Assembly (NCBI GenBank): GCA_026874595.1
Contig: CM049316.1
Location: 25,009,839-25,073,838, forward strand
Origin: Sipunculus nudus
Taxonomy: Eukaryota > Annelida > Sipuncula > Golfingiida > Sipunculidae
Length of the DNA stretch: 64,000 nt
Direction of reading: 5' to 3'
Below are positions 1 to 11,192 of this stretch, in pieces. A program made the translations under genes and the position numbers. Below the pieces are notes generated by a model. The model worked only from the letters and a program-made list of their open reading frames with translations, did no database searches and was not told the DNA's origin. Every line of letters begins with the position of its first letter. Position 1 is the first letter of the stretch.

Positions 1-2950
1 AAAAAAAACTGGAGGAAGCTCTGTCCATCAATTCATTATTAAATATCAGCTTGATGCAAATAAGGAACGTTCTTTATTGTTGGCCTGAAATTTTCAGTCA
101 ATTTACAAAATGTCCTATTCATTTAAGCAATTGATAAAATTACTGAAAAATTCAGATAGATTCGAAAGTTTGGATCAACCCTAGGGAGATAGACTTACCA
201 GTCAAATGGCAAAAATCGAAGTAAAAATATGAAATAAATAATTTCTCCTGGTGGAAGGATAATAAGTCTCATTCTTTATAATATATCGATTATATCAAAT
301 GTTACCACTTTTATTCAGCAGCGTAATCTGTAAAGGTCAAATTAAGGTGGCAGGGACCTTTGGGTCATTGTATCCTACAGCTAATATGGTTCCTAATTCT
401 CTGAGACGTGATGAACAGTGTTCTATCCGGCTTTACACATATAGATAAGACAAAGCTGGCTCGGAGCTCAGACAGTTTGTAATCGGACTTGACGATTGTG
501 GGAAGATATCGTTTTATCTGTATCCCTCGGTAGAGTCTAATCTACGTATCAGCCTCCTCGCTGTCTCGGAGCAATCCCATAATTCCTTGCCGTTGCTCTT
601 ATGCTCTATAATACATCCTTGACGTGAGCGTCTCTGTTTTGTAGCAGATGCACGTAATACTCCACTGATCTACTTAATATAGTGGGTGTTCAAGGTCCGG
701 ATAGGGATTTTAAAAGGGAGGGGGCGCATATGGCTAATCTGAGGGGGAAGGGTATATGAGGGGGTAATGTAGAAACTTGAAGATTATTTAGGCTCTAATT
801 ATGCAATTTAAGTTACAGTTGATAATTGAGAGACTTAAAATCTCCTTCGTTATTCAACATGTATTAAGCGTATTAGAAAAAAAAAAAAAAAAAAACAGGA
901 GGTAGAAACAAGCGCCCTCTGTAGCCCTCCCTAACTCCTTCCCTATCACTCTGAAAAAAGAGAAGGAAACTCTTGTGCATATTTCATAGCTGCTGCGTAA
1001 CACAGACCCATTTATCACAGTTAGAAATATGGCTTGTAAGTCTTCATGTTACAGTGTCTGAAAATAAGTTCAGTAACAATCTTCCGTTGGACACTCTCAC
1101 ACTATTAGTTAAATAGTTGTATATGTGCGAAAATGTGAAGATATTAAGCCAAACTTTGAAATAACAAATAAACTCCCCTGGTTGCTGTTGTAGTGCACCA
1201 AGAACGGAACTGACATTGCCGAATTTACATATAGGCCGAGTTGGCCTAGGAATCTTATTTGGGGGGACGAGATCGGCCTCCTGTCAAAGATGTACCGATA
1301 ATTATATATTTTTATTTGAATTGATAAAAATTGGTTACGTATCTGAACAAAAATAATATGTAAGCACAAATCCTCACCCCTCATTTTACAATATTGGTAC
1401 TATGCCATGGTAGAGGCGAAAGTGTAGAACTATTTTCCACTTAAACTCCACCTATAGCGCAAGCGTATTGCGCACATACACGGCGTATATTTCTCTATCA
1501 GTTTACGTGTATAGGAAATCCTAATACTGCTTTTAGAACGTTTATTTCTGATTTTATAATTCTGCTTATAATACACAGGGAAGAATTGGTATTTTCTTAT
1601 TATTTAAACAATGATGGACTTATAATTCACAAACAAGTTCACACTATGTTAGTTGGCAAATGAAATAGAAAACATTGAAAAGGAAATCGTAGGTCGTTAT
1701 TATGTCATAAAATATAAAAAAAAATACTTTTGTTGTAAACAGACTAGTGTTTGTTTCATAAATTCCTGGTGTTTCTAGTTAATGGGGTAAATAGGGAAAT
1801 GATTTTACACGCTCAACAGGTTTTCTCAATTTCCGTTCTCGGAGTAAGAGTTGAGTTTTTCCCAAGCCGGGGCAGATTTACGACAGTGTTTACGACATGT
1901 TACATCGTTTTATTTACCGGGGGCCGCCATGCTGTCCGCCTGACCTTCATGAAGACATCGGATGACCAGTAATGTATGACTTCAAGCACGCTCCAAGGAC
2001 CTGTTATCATATTCCGAGAGAACGTCTGGACGCCAAATCCGCGTCCCTGGAGTCTATTTACGAGACAGTTTATCCAGACAGAACGTTTAAAACGACCACA
2101 AGATTCCGAACAGTTAACTTTCGTCGATTTGCCTTTGTATCGTGGGACATTTTCTTGATGTCGTCTGCTTAGAGAAATAAAAGACCGCTGAAGATCTGAT
2201 TTGTCGGTATGGATCACGTGGTCAATTTCTGAAGGTTTATGTCGAGCGTCCCACAAACCAAATGCAAAATCAGACTACGGTAAGACAGGTATTGGAAGTT
2301 TAAGTAGAGGTCCATTGACATCAATATGTTTTTTCAAAGCATCGGCAAATAGATAATAAGATTTCGGTTTTGCCAACAGACAACGAAAACCAGGCGGCAG
2401 CGATATATTGGAGTCTAAGCAGTGTTGTAGCGGTTTCTTAGTGCAAACTCGGGTCCAAGTAGCTCGAATCCTAATCTAACTCGGAGTCCCTGAAGTCAGA
2501 GTCCAAGTCCGCCTTCGAAAAATCCAAGTCCTTCATGCGGCAGTCAGAAATGACTTCAAAAAAAGTATTTTAAAGGCAGTTTATATATGCTTTTAACTTT
2601 ATGGTTGAATTACATTTCAAATTGGTTAGGCGTTTCAACTTGTGCCAAGAGTTGTTTTATTACCACAACACATGTACGTCGTGTTCTATAATGTTCATAT
2701 GTTCTGCACGAGTTAACCGTCACTTCAGTGCCATTTTCTCAGGCAAAACTTTCTGCGGGAATGAAACTATTTTAATTAACTTGGATGGACTTGATTCGGT
2801 TTCATCATTAGTATTGAATTAGAATTATGTTAATTTTTACGCTATAGTCCGGGTTCTAGCCTGTGCGAACAATGAATGGCATCTTCATTGACAATCCGAT
2901 GACCGTCCCAAGGTTGATATGTTTCTGTGGAGAGAAATTAATGGCCAATA
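1..2950. other. No gene recognised
   Basis: AT-rich sequence with poly(A) runs near 880 and short ORFs that lack conserved features. I see no repeat shared with the rest of the window. Confidence 0.5.
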
Positions 2951-2959
2951 GACACATAT

Positions 2960-3310
2960 AACTGTTTCCTTGCAAACCACGCATTCAATCCTTCAAAGCT
3001 CTTCATTTTATGCAGGCAGTGCCATTTGGAAAGCCCTTCCCCTCACAATCTAGTGTACCCCAAATTTGCAGCTTTTCAAAAAAAAAATTATCGCGTTCAT
3101 ACTTCATCATTTTTGCAGTGGCATCTTAGTCTCTTGTACCAGTCATTTTGTGAAAGTCGTAAGATATCGAGCTATCTTAAATAGTTCTTACTTCATCCAA
3201 ATGTACACTTAATGATCTTAAAGTTATAATCTATCAATTGTATTAGTTTTACATCCATAGTGTTTCATTTAAATTTGAATTGTAACTTGTATTTACAGTA
3301 GGTTTAATAT
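2960..3310 (+). pseudogene. Fossil LINE tail, ORF2 C-terminus and 3' UTR
   Basis: One frame reads SSFYAGSAIWKALPLTI, a stop, then CTPNLQLFKKK. This matches the LWN-LP and FKK end of LINE ORF2 proteins. The same block and the UTR after it (CCCCAAATTTGCAGC, TTAGTTTTACAT) recur at 28.15-28.6 kb. It is a different subfamily from the LINE at 25 kb. Confidence 0.65.
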
Positions 3311-4256
3311 TCACTTTAAAAAGCGTTGCATTACAAACAGGCGTTGCATGCAAAACTCGATTCCGTTTACAGGTGAGAAAAAAAAATTGTCTGAAACGTC
3401 AAAAACAAGAAAACACTTTTCAGGCAGATAGGACTTTGAAAGGTCAGGCCGGAAATGAACTTAATGACCGGAAATAGGCGTCTAAGGACTCCATATTGGA
3501 AGCACGCTAAACATAGTTCTTTGTTTAAGAAACTCTAGTGTCCTAAACTACTACAAAGAATTGACAACCCCTGGAAACCCTTTGAGACGCTTTGACGATA
3601 CATCGATAATCCATAAACCCCGTTATTAAGGCACTAAAATACACATCTAAACGCGATGACGTGCACACAATGTGAGTTAACATGAAACCGAACAAACGAA
3701 ATATGTCACTTGGTATGGCGACATAAATTCCTGAGGAAAAGATGGTTTTATGGTTTAATGTCTTTTGATGTCAGCGTTACTGGACATTAAAGTTTGCTTA
3801 ACCCTTTTTGGACAGTCCTGAACCTTTTTGATGATTTACAATCGCGTGACTTAAGAAACTAGAGAAGACTTAGTTAATGAGTTAATCTTTTTGTGCCGGA
3901 TGTATTAAATGATCCTGTGGATACAACAAATCAGAAAATAAAGTGTAAACAGGACACAATAAACTTGATATATTTTCTTGGAAATTTTGTTATTATGTAA
4001 AATATAATGATCTAATGATAGATTAAAAGTTAAGAAGACAATTCTTCATTTAAGTTACTTAATCTGAAACATGGTTTTACAGACGTGTTTAAATATGATA
4101 TATAAAGTTAAAGAGTGATTACGTTGTTTTATCTCTAATATATGAACAGAGTGAAACAGTTTAATTTTAAGTTTACACAAAACCAACAGTAAATAACCAT
4201 GTCCATTCGGAACTAGTGTTGACAATAAAAAATACCGAAAATAACAGTTGTCGTTG

Positions 4257-4308
<52 letters not shown>

Positions 4309-4350
4309 TAACAATAAAAATAAAGATAATAATAATAATTATTATTATTG
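4257..4350. repeat. (TAA)n microsatellite
   Basis: A nearly pure TAA run grades into TAAAAA, GATAAT and ATT tracts. It generates the Ile/Tyr/Asn-rich ORFs on the minus strand, which are not genes. Confidence 0.95.
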
Positions 4351-4907
4351 TTATTAATAATATATAATTTGCGGATGAATGCGCGGTCATCCCTAGCCCA
4401 TAAGAATGAACTCCTCAATTGCTTTTTTTCAGTGACTGACGCATTGTGGAGTCCATAGATTGCACATGCAGTAAACTGTGATTAAATCACTCCATACACA
4501 ACTGTGAGATTTAACATATATCCATTGATTAATGTTCAGTACATCTATGTGTATTGTATATATGACCACTGGAAAACATTACTGTTCTGTTCTCAGCCCT
4601 ATTTTGCACCAAGGAAGTTAAAATATGAACATAATAGTACACAGGCCTAAAACCTTATACAGGACTGCCACCAAATGCAAGATGTCTGTGGGGCTGTTAA
4701 TGCTTCAGTTCTCTCTGGACAAATACTATCAGTTGCTGATGTTACAGGTGCTCTATGCTTTCCAGAATGGTTATTTTTTATTACAGGCGTTTCGACTTAC
4801 ATCATTAAGTGAACATAGGTTTGCTAAAACCATAGGAAATATTTTTATTTAATTTCCTTTCTAAGAGTAACAGATCGTATCGTGCTATAACCCCAGTTAG
4901 CCCTTCG

Positions 4908-4965
4908 GTGGGCCGGCGACGCAACAGAAACCTGAAACCTGTTGCGTCACCGTCGGCGGCTAGGT
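4908..4965. repeat. GC-rich perfect hairpin
   Basis: GACGCAACAG and CTGTTGCGTC pair around an 11-nt loop (AAACCTGAAAC), and the GCCGGC / GTCGGCGGC flanks extend the stem with small bulges. It stands out in AT-rich surroundings. It could be a transposon end or a structured RNA; nothing decides. Confidence 0.5.
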
Positions 4966-5359
4966 CATCCCCAGAGTGTTCCTCAGGCTTCTACGTGCAT
5001 GATACTGGTCTGCTGACTGACTGGGACGTGAAAGCCCCCCGAGCGCTCCATATGGTAGGGTCTGAGAATAATTCCCTTGGTGCTCTCTTGGCGTAATTTT
5101 ATGGAAATGTTTAAAACGAAGATGCCACTAAGCCAAGTAGAGATTGGTTCTAGCCGTCAGCGTGCCTAGGGGGGCAAGATATCCGAGGAGTCCAGAGAAA
5201 ACAACACCTACAGGCACAAAACACAGAAGTCAACCCGCGCGACAGCCTCGGACCACGCCCACCAGAATTCCCCACTCCGCTAGGACACTCCGAATACGTA
5301 GAGCCATTATCGTCATCGGCCGATACGGGTCTAATGTCCACAAACTGTCTGATCAGGTA

Positions 5360-5510
5360 GATTCCCAGACTGTCCTCGCAGTACTTTCCTGTCGTGTTTC
5401 CTTGCCCTTTTCAAACCTTGACCTCCAAACAATTTCTAAACCGCTCACGAGGGCTGCCAATATCAGTACAGACTAAAATCAGGATGTCGAAAGGTGCGTA
5501 TCGGAATTAA
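5360..5510 (+). repeat. Dispersed repeat family A, degraded copy
   Basis: The block AGTACTTTC-TGTCGTGTT followed by GCCCTT-TC-AACC-TGAC matches the copy at 19.8 kb. The downstream AGGATGTC segment matches the copy at 14.4 kb. It is more diverged than the other copies. Confidence 0.5.
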
Positions 5511-6106
5511 GGGATACCAAAAGTATTATTTATTATTACTTCCTCACTGTATATTTACCTCTGACCCAAATTAATTCTCTCCTTTTTCACCGTTTTGCTT
5601 TGGTCAAAATCCCGATACCCTTACCCCAGATAGTTTGCACCAATTAGGAAGGGCACTCTCCATGCTCTGGATGGTAGCGTTCGATATTCGGAAGGGGTGG
5701 TGTAATATGAAGAACATGGAAGATAATATCAACCTTGGACGTAAATTAAAACCCATTCTTATTGCCACGCCGAGAACTAAACCCGAGTCGCCAGCAGAGA
5801 GTACCGAGCGTGTTACCCCCTCAACTGTCCAGGGTAGTCTGTCAGTAGAAATCAGGGTGGTTTAGGTAAGAGTTATTATTAACTTTGAGCTGCGGGTACA
5901 CTCAATTCCAAGTTATACCTTGTGGTGTAGGATTTTGAAGAGGAATGATGCTACAGGTTTTTCTCACACAAATTGAGACAAAGTCCAATAAAAGACAGTC
6001 GTTTAATAATCAGCAAGACAGGCATATTATAGGACCAAGTTTACGTGAATAACAGAACTTCAACAATTCATAATATATAAAATAAGTGAAACAGTAAAGG
6101 TTATAA

Positions 6107-6803
6107 TCTGGTATTTTATTTGCAGTCACGCAACACAAGACATAAGAAAAATATTATATGGCTACGTTTATACTCAACAAATAACGCTGGTCTTGGGGCA
6201 AGCGTGGCCCCTATACAAGATGAAAAATAAATTATCCAAATTAGATTGATAATGCGTTAATAACACTTAAAATTGGTGTGAAAAATGACAAAAAGTGAAA
6301 GTCTGATGTAGCGAGCTGTGATACTCTGAGTAAAAACACGTTATGAAAATTGCCCGGATGAGATTACTTTGTTTCATAGTGTCAAAAATGAAACTACACT
6401 TGTATTTTTCAGCTGTGTCCATTTATAAAATAACAGCTTCAACCACATCGGCAAAGATTTGAAAATTTAATTTTTATCACATACAAAAATATTGTTTACT
6501 GCCTCAGAACATCAGAGTTAGATTATAAGCGTGATATGGCGATGAACAAACGGTCGATAAAAACCCATAAATAAATTATGAATTTAACGAATCCATGTTG
6601 ATACAACAAAGATACGAACATTTACAAAACTCAAGGTGCCGAACCATGAGATATATTTAAATGTTGGGTATTACCAATAAATAAATGCAGGTATTGTGCA
6701 ATTAATCCACCAAGCTGGAAATATAACAAGCCGAACGAAGAAAAAGCCAGAGCACCATGCGCCATCTTCACCAACACGGATTCTCCACCAAATGTGCCCG
6801 CCA
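6107..6803 (-). other. Possible 3' UTR of the GTPase gene
   Basis: This stretch has no coding signal on either strand, apart from ORFs that are antisense shadows of the exon. A minus-strand AATAAA lies at 6115-6120, about 690 bp past the stop, and an ATTAAA lies near 6466. Either could be the poly(A) signal. Assignment is by position only. Confidence 0.35.
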
Positions 6804-7470
6804 TCAGGAATGGCTGTTTACACCTTTTTTGTCATGGCCATCTTGTCCAAATTTGTTTTGACAAACTGCACATACGGCTGCACCAGTCACTCGCCACCTT
6901 CGGGCCGCCCTGTCCTTGACCTGACCTTTGCACTGGACCAGATACTCCTTTGGGACACAGTCTACTAACTTTACAAAAGTTTCTCCTATATGAACTGATT
7001 CTTTCGCAGACACTTCAATATATTTCACTTTATGTATCCTTGCGAGCAATCGTCCTTCCTCTACTGATACTTTTCGGTAGCGTTCCAAATCACACTTGTT
7101 GCCTATTAAAAGAGATGAGGCTCTTGGGTTTATTTCGTCCAAATACCTTTGTGCCATTTCGAAACTTGATCTGTTGGTGACGTCATAAACTACCGCCACT
7201 GCATGCGCTTTTTTGGCACACACCAACGCGGTGGGCATGTCCCCGCCTTCCACGTCCCACAACTGTACTGTGACGTCACACCCGAGTTTAGGGCACGTGA
7301 CTTGTTTGTTATGACGCATCACTTTGGCACGCTCTGGTTTGTAGCTGTCGCGGAATGATCCCTGAGTAAAGCGGTTGATAATGGAACTAGTTCCGACACG
7401 GCCTCCGCCCATGAATACAAGACGGGCTGGTTTTGGACTTGCCACACTTTCTGCGCTCGGGGTACGGCGC
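6804..7470 (-). CDS. Terminal exon of an atypical Ras/Rab-like small GTPase (partial gene, 5' exons not found)
   Basis: The exon encodes 221 complete codons and ends at a stop. Counting from its first whole codon, the G1 loop is GGGRVGTS at residues 21-28, the G3 motif WDVEG is at 71-75, the G4 motif NKCD is at 124-127 and the G5 motif SAK is at 154-156. This order and spacing are those of the Ras superfamily, closest in feel to Rab or Ras-like proteins. G4 and G5, which contact guanine, are intact. The P-loop lysine is threonine (T27), the switch I threonine after Y-x-P is glutamate (E46), and the residue after DxxG is glycine (G76), so ordinary GTP hydrolysis is doubtful. There is no CAAX or double-cysteine tail, so no obvious prenylation. 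The exon start is set by a pyrimidine-rich acceptor ending in CAG at 7471; the intron splits a codon after its second base. The frame stays open into the intron only from a TTG, so the start lies in an upstream exon that I could not identify. It could be a pseudo-GTPase gene or a decaying paralogue, but the frame is clean. Confidence 0.8.
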
Positions 7471-7494
7471 CTGTCAGAAAAAGAAAACAAATGA
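7471..7494 (-). promoter_or_regulatory. Splice acceptor of the GTPase exon
   Basis: On the minus strand a T-rich tract runs straight into CTGACAG and then the coding exon. It reads like a normal animal 3' splice site. It explains why the open frame has no ATG upstream of the GTPase domain. Confidence 0.7.
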
Positions 7495-7670
7495 GTGAAA
7501 TGACTAGAGTAATGAAATTATGAGTGAAATGACCCCTCTCCACCTGATTTTTTTCGCGATTATCTCCATGTAAGACTAACTTTCCGAACCAAATTCGTAC
7601 CAATTACAGGAAGAGGAAAATGCGTATTTTATGGTATTATTCACTTTACGGCCTGGTCAACATGTCTCGT

Positions 7671-8088
7671 ATATATCCTAGTCTCTCCATCAGACGCCAG
7701 GTGCCGCTTCTGCTCTGCATCAGAACGTCTGTTATTGGACGCCATTTATTTCAAGAATCTTGAAAAACGAAAGTGTCGTTTGGCATGCGCAAAGAAACCT
7801 CACTAGCATCCGGAGGTGAATCAAGAATGGAAGTCGTCCTTGTACAGACACGACAGACCCCAATAAAGATAAGTAAACAACATTGTTGCTTGTGTGGGAA
7901 AAATAATTCACTTTTGCTTGTCTGTGCAAGGACGACATCCATGCTGGATTCACCTCCGGATAATAGGGGGGATTCCTTGCGCATGCCAAACGACACTTCC
8001 ATTCTTAAAAAAAATGGCGTCCAATAACAGACGTACTGGTGCAGAGCAGTAGCAGCACCTTGCATCTGTTGGCGAGACTAGTATATAT
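7671..8088. mobile_element. Fold-back (long-TIR) non-autonomous DNA element
   Basis: Two arms of roughly 165-180 bp are inverted copies of each other around a centre of about 70 bp. The outer ends share a block reading TATAT-CTAGTCTC. Inner perfect blocks include a 21-bp match at 7728-7748 against its complement near 8011-8031, and a shared TTTGGCATGCGCAA. The element has no transposase. Because the arms mirror each other, similar peptides (SFGMRKE, SGGES, VVL-QT) can be read from both strands; these are not genes. It sits directly upstream of the GTPase acceptor, so it probably lies in that gene's intron. I could not fix a target-site duplication. Confidence 0.8.
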
Positions 8089-8639
8089 CCCTGGTTCATG
8101 GGGTCCATAACAAGTGACCATTGTTTACCTCCCTTGGATATGGAAATGAAATAAAGTGTGATGTAAAAGTGAAACGCTTGCACGAGCAGAATAAAAGTCT
8201 CACTGTTAACAGGGGTCGGCAGCTCTTGATTATTGGTCCCGTGGTAATGTGTGCCTCATTTGTGTGGAACGTCTATCATGACGGCATCACTGTTCCCTGC
8301 TATGCCCATTTCATAGATTGATGGTATGATGTTGCTACAGAATAGACTAGTTTCTCATAAAATGGTTCTAAATGGTATGCAGGGAAAAGATATAAGGTAG
8401 CATATTATTTCCAAACTTATTAATTACGCATTTTCCTCTTTCTGTCCTAGGGGTAATATGTTTTGGCGTTCTTTGACATTCAAGAAAATATTCGTAAAAA
8501 AAGAACAGGAACAGGTGGACAGGGGAGGTAGAACGGACTTATGTAAAATTACTGATAAACATATGACACGTAAGAAATACACATGTACATATATTGTTAT
8601 GTATTGTGCTGACAATATGTTCAAGGCGTCAATATAAGG

Positions 8640-8835
8640 GTAGGGCAGGGGGATATATATCTCCCCACTTTTTGGCAAGGGGGTAGGTCAATGTTATCAT
8701 CCATCAACTATTCAGAAAATATATTCATATTTTGCAAATGAAATATATTAATAAAAATAATTACAGACTTTTGTTCCATTTATGAGTTAATAATGAAATA
8801 CAATATCTAAACCTGGCTTAGAATTAACTTATACC
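8640..8835 (+). repeat. Dispersed repeat family C, copy 1
   Basis: A G-rich start (GCAAGGGGGTAGGTCAAT) is followed by GAAATATATTAATAA, ACAGACTTTTGTTCCATTT and AATATCTAAACCTGGCTTA. The same blocks occur in the same order at 24.15-24.33 kb. Confidence 0.6.
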
Positions 8836-9759
8836 AGTAACAAAATACCTTATTTTTTCTAAAACCTTACACTTAATTGTAATATAATTGGATTGTGATT
8901 ATGTATATATATTTTAAATATGTCATACAGACGCCAAAAGAAATATATAGGTGTGAGTGTGTGTGTGTGTGATGAAAGATGAATTGACGCCACTGCAATA
9001 TATGGTGTAATATATCTATTTCTAACAGTTTAAAGCGCCTGCAACCATGGTCCTGTTTGCTGAAAAAAATATGAGGGGGAATGGTAAACGGAAATCAGGT
9101 CACGATGTGCAGACAGAAACGCCGCTCATTATGATAAACAGTACACGTTCCCTCTCCCACACTATCATACTTTACTCCCACTCTCTCACATCATATAAGG
9201 AAAGATGTGTTCTGATTTTGTGAATATAATATGTTGTTCAATTTTCAGTACAATATACTATTTTATTAATAATTTGCATTATATTTAAACATTCAGAAAC
9301 AGTCATATTTTCAAAATGAGATGCATAATTGTAAGGTTAATAGGGAAAATATGACGAAACGGTTACAAGATTGACGGAGTTATCTTTAAAATTAAAAATT
9401 ACGTATTCAACTCCCTTGAGGGGGACAAAATTAAAACGATATCCAATCCCAAAAACGTGAGGGGGACATGCAGCTCCCCCCCCCCTTCCCGAAACAAGAC
9501 CCATGCGTGCAAGCATCAGTTTTATTTTTCCTTGTATGTGTTGGATGTACATGTGAATGTATCAACCCGTCAAATAATCTTAATTTTATATAATGATAAA
9601 TAACCAGGTAAATCATATACCAGAACAAGTTAAGGTTATTATAAACATAATATTTTACATGACGCTCACATGATTTTTCTTTATTCATTTCGGTCAGTAT
9701 AAAACAAATGCTGTGTTCTATGGCGGCAAGAAAGCCTCGGAGGCAAAGCGAGAAGTTCC

Positions 9760-9761
<2 letters not shown>
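8836..9761. other. No gene recognised
   Basis: Contains a short (GT)n tract near 8956 and a C run near 9475 in an otherwise AT-rich stretch. The minus-strand ORFs derive from the GA microsatellite that follows. Confidence 0.5.
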
Positions 9762-9819
<58 letters not shown>

Positions 9820-9820
9820 G
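9762..9820. repeat. (GA)n microsatellite
   Basis: An almost pure GA run, with one A insertion and a GGGAGG end. Confidence 0.95.
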
Positions 9821-10305
9821 GAGGTAGGGAAAAAAGGAACGGATCTTAATCTGTCGTTCCAACATTTTTGATAAAAATCCAGGTTCTATCAATATTTCAC
9901 AATTTCCATTAATGTCACCACTGCACTGCCAAAAATAATTCTTGAAAAATATAAATTCTTGTCCCTATTCCATATAATTTCTTACTGGAGCAAATATCTT
10001 ATGGTGAGAAATTTTTCTAAGGAGTTTGGCAATAAAACTTTTCTTGTTATGGTAAAGACAATTCTTATGATAATAAGTGTCTCTTTCAGAAAAAGATATC
10101 TAATGGTAAGAAATATTATCTTTTGATATGATGATGGCAGAGTTACACCCTTCCCCTCAAATACCTATATATTGCTTCAGCAATGTCGAACAAAAATTAA
10201 TAAAGCAGAAAAAAAGTTTTCTATGGAGGATTATATAAATTTTCTTGGGTTACACCTGTCTATAATTTCGGTATTCGAGTGATATGTAACCCCTGGTTTT
10301 AATAT

Positions 10306-10332
10306 GGCCGCCATTTATTCAAGATGGCGGAA
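10306..10332. promoter_or_regulatory. Inverted pair of YY1-like motifs
   Basis: GGCCGCCATTTATTCAAGAT runs into GGCGG, giving CCGCCAT and ATGGCGG on opposite strands. AAGATGGCGG matches the known YY1 core. There is no adjacent gene, so a regulatory role is only a possibility. Confidence 0.25.
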
Positions 10333-10584
10333 GAAAAAAATGCAAACATCGATTTTTAGTTACATTATGACCCAAAGTTGTGAAAAAGAATGTTTGCGAA
10401 AATCTATATGAAAATTTGACAGAATAACACAACCGTATATACTTTAATAATACATAGCAGAAGATCGGTGGAATACAAATAATAAATTGAGCTCAGCAGT
10501 CAAAAGAACCGTCATATTGTGTCACACGAAAAGTACCAGAACCGCATACGCTATCTTCATGCTACCGAGTGTGGCTACATTTAA

Positions 10585-10921
10585 CAGACTTTGATTCAGC
10601 CTCCCTCCTGGCGTCTATTTCATGAATAATGCATGAGGCAATTGAACCAATCAGATGACTTGTGTACACTTGTTCAACGCGGACGTCTGGTGCGATGTTT
10701 TGATCAAAAGTTTAACATTGCCTGGAATTCATCTAGAATCTAACCAATCAAATAAAGCCGTACAACCGCTCCGTTTCTGGTACATGTGTTTAGACGGCGT
10801 GGGAACGTTGTATTGTTTGTATTGTGTTCGACGGATTTGATTAGCAGTTGTGATTTGCACTTGTAGTCTTGTTCATTATTCATGAAATAGACTCAAGAGC
10901 AGGTCGCTGAATCAAGGTCTG
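10585..10921. mobile_element. MITE-like element with about 50-bp terminal inverted repeats
   Basis: The left end begins CAGACTTTGATTCAG and the right end is the complement of CAGACCTTGATTCAG. A second matched block, GTCTATTTCATGAATAAT, lies inside each arm. Between the arms are about 230 bp of non-coding sequence. The length and the lack of a transposase fit a non-autonomous DNA transposon. The target duplication is not clear. Confidence 0.7.
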
Positions 10922-11150
10922 TGAAAGCGAAGCCACAGACTTGGTAGTATAAAATGTTGATACCCAGCACCTGTGACCACACTGGTGTTTGATATGTGAT
11001 ATATCGTGACAAAGGCACATTCTTACATAAATAACAGTTACCGGTTGGTCTTCTAAACTATATCGACGATAATAAATAACAGATTCTACGATTTCCTACA
11101 TAAACGATATAAACGGCATCTTTCATGCATGACTTCTTTGATGCTATATA

Positions 11151-11192
<42 letters not shown>

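Noticed and set aside
4055-4418. Ile/Tyr/Asn-rich minus-strand ORFs
   Set aside because: They come from the TAA microsatellite.
6696-7180. Plus-strand ORFs of 90 and 76 codons
   Set aside because: They are antisense to the GTPase exon and lack any feature of their own.
7751-8065. ORFs of 84 to 104 codons on both strands with shared peptides
   Set aside because: The likeness results from the inverted repeat read from either strand.
9431-9892. 153-codon minus-strand ORF
   Set aside because: Its core is a Ser-Leu run from the GA microsatellite and the flanks have no motif.
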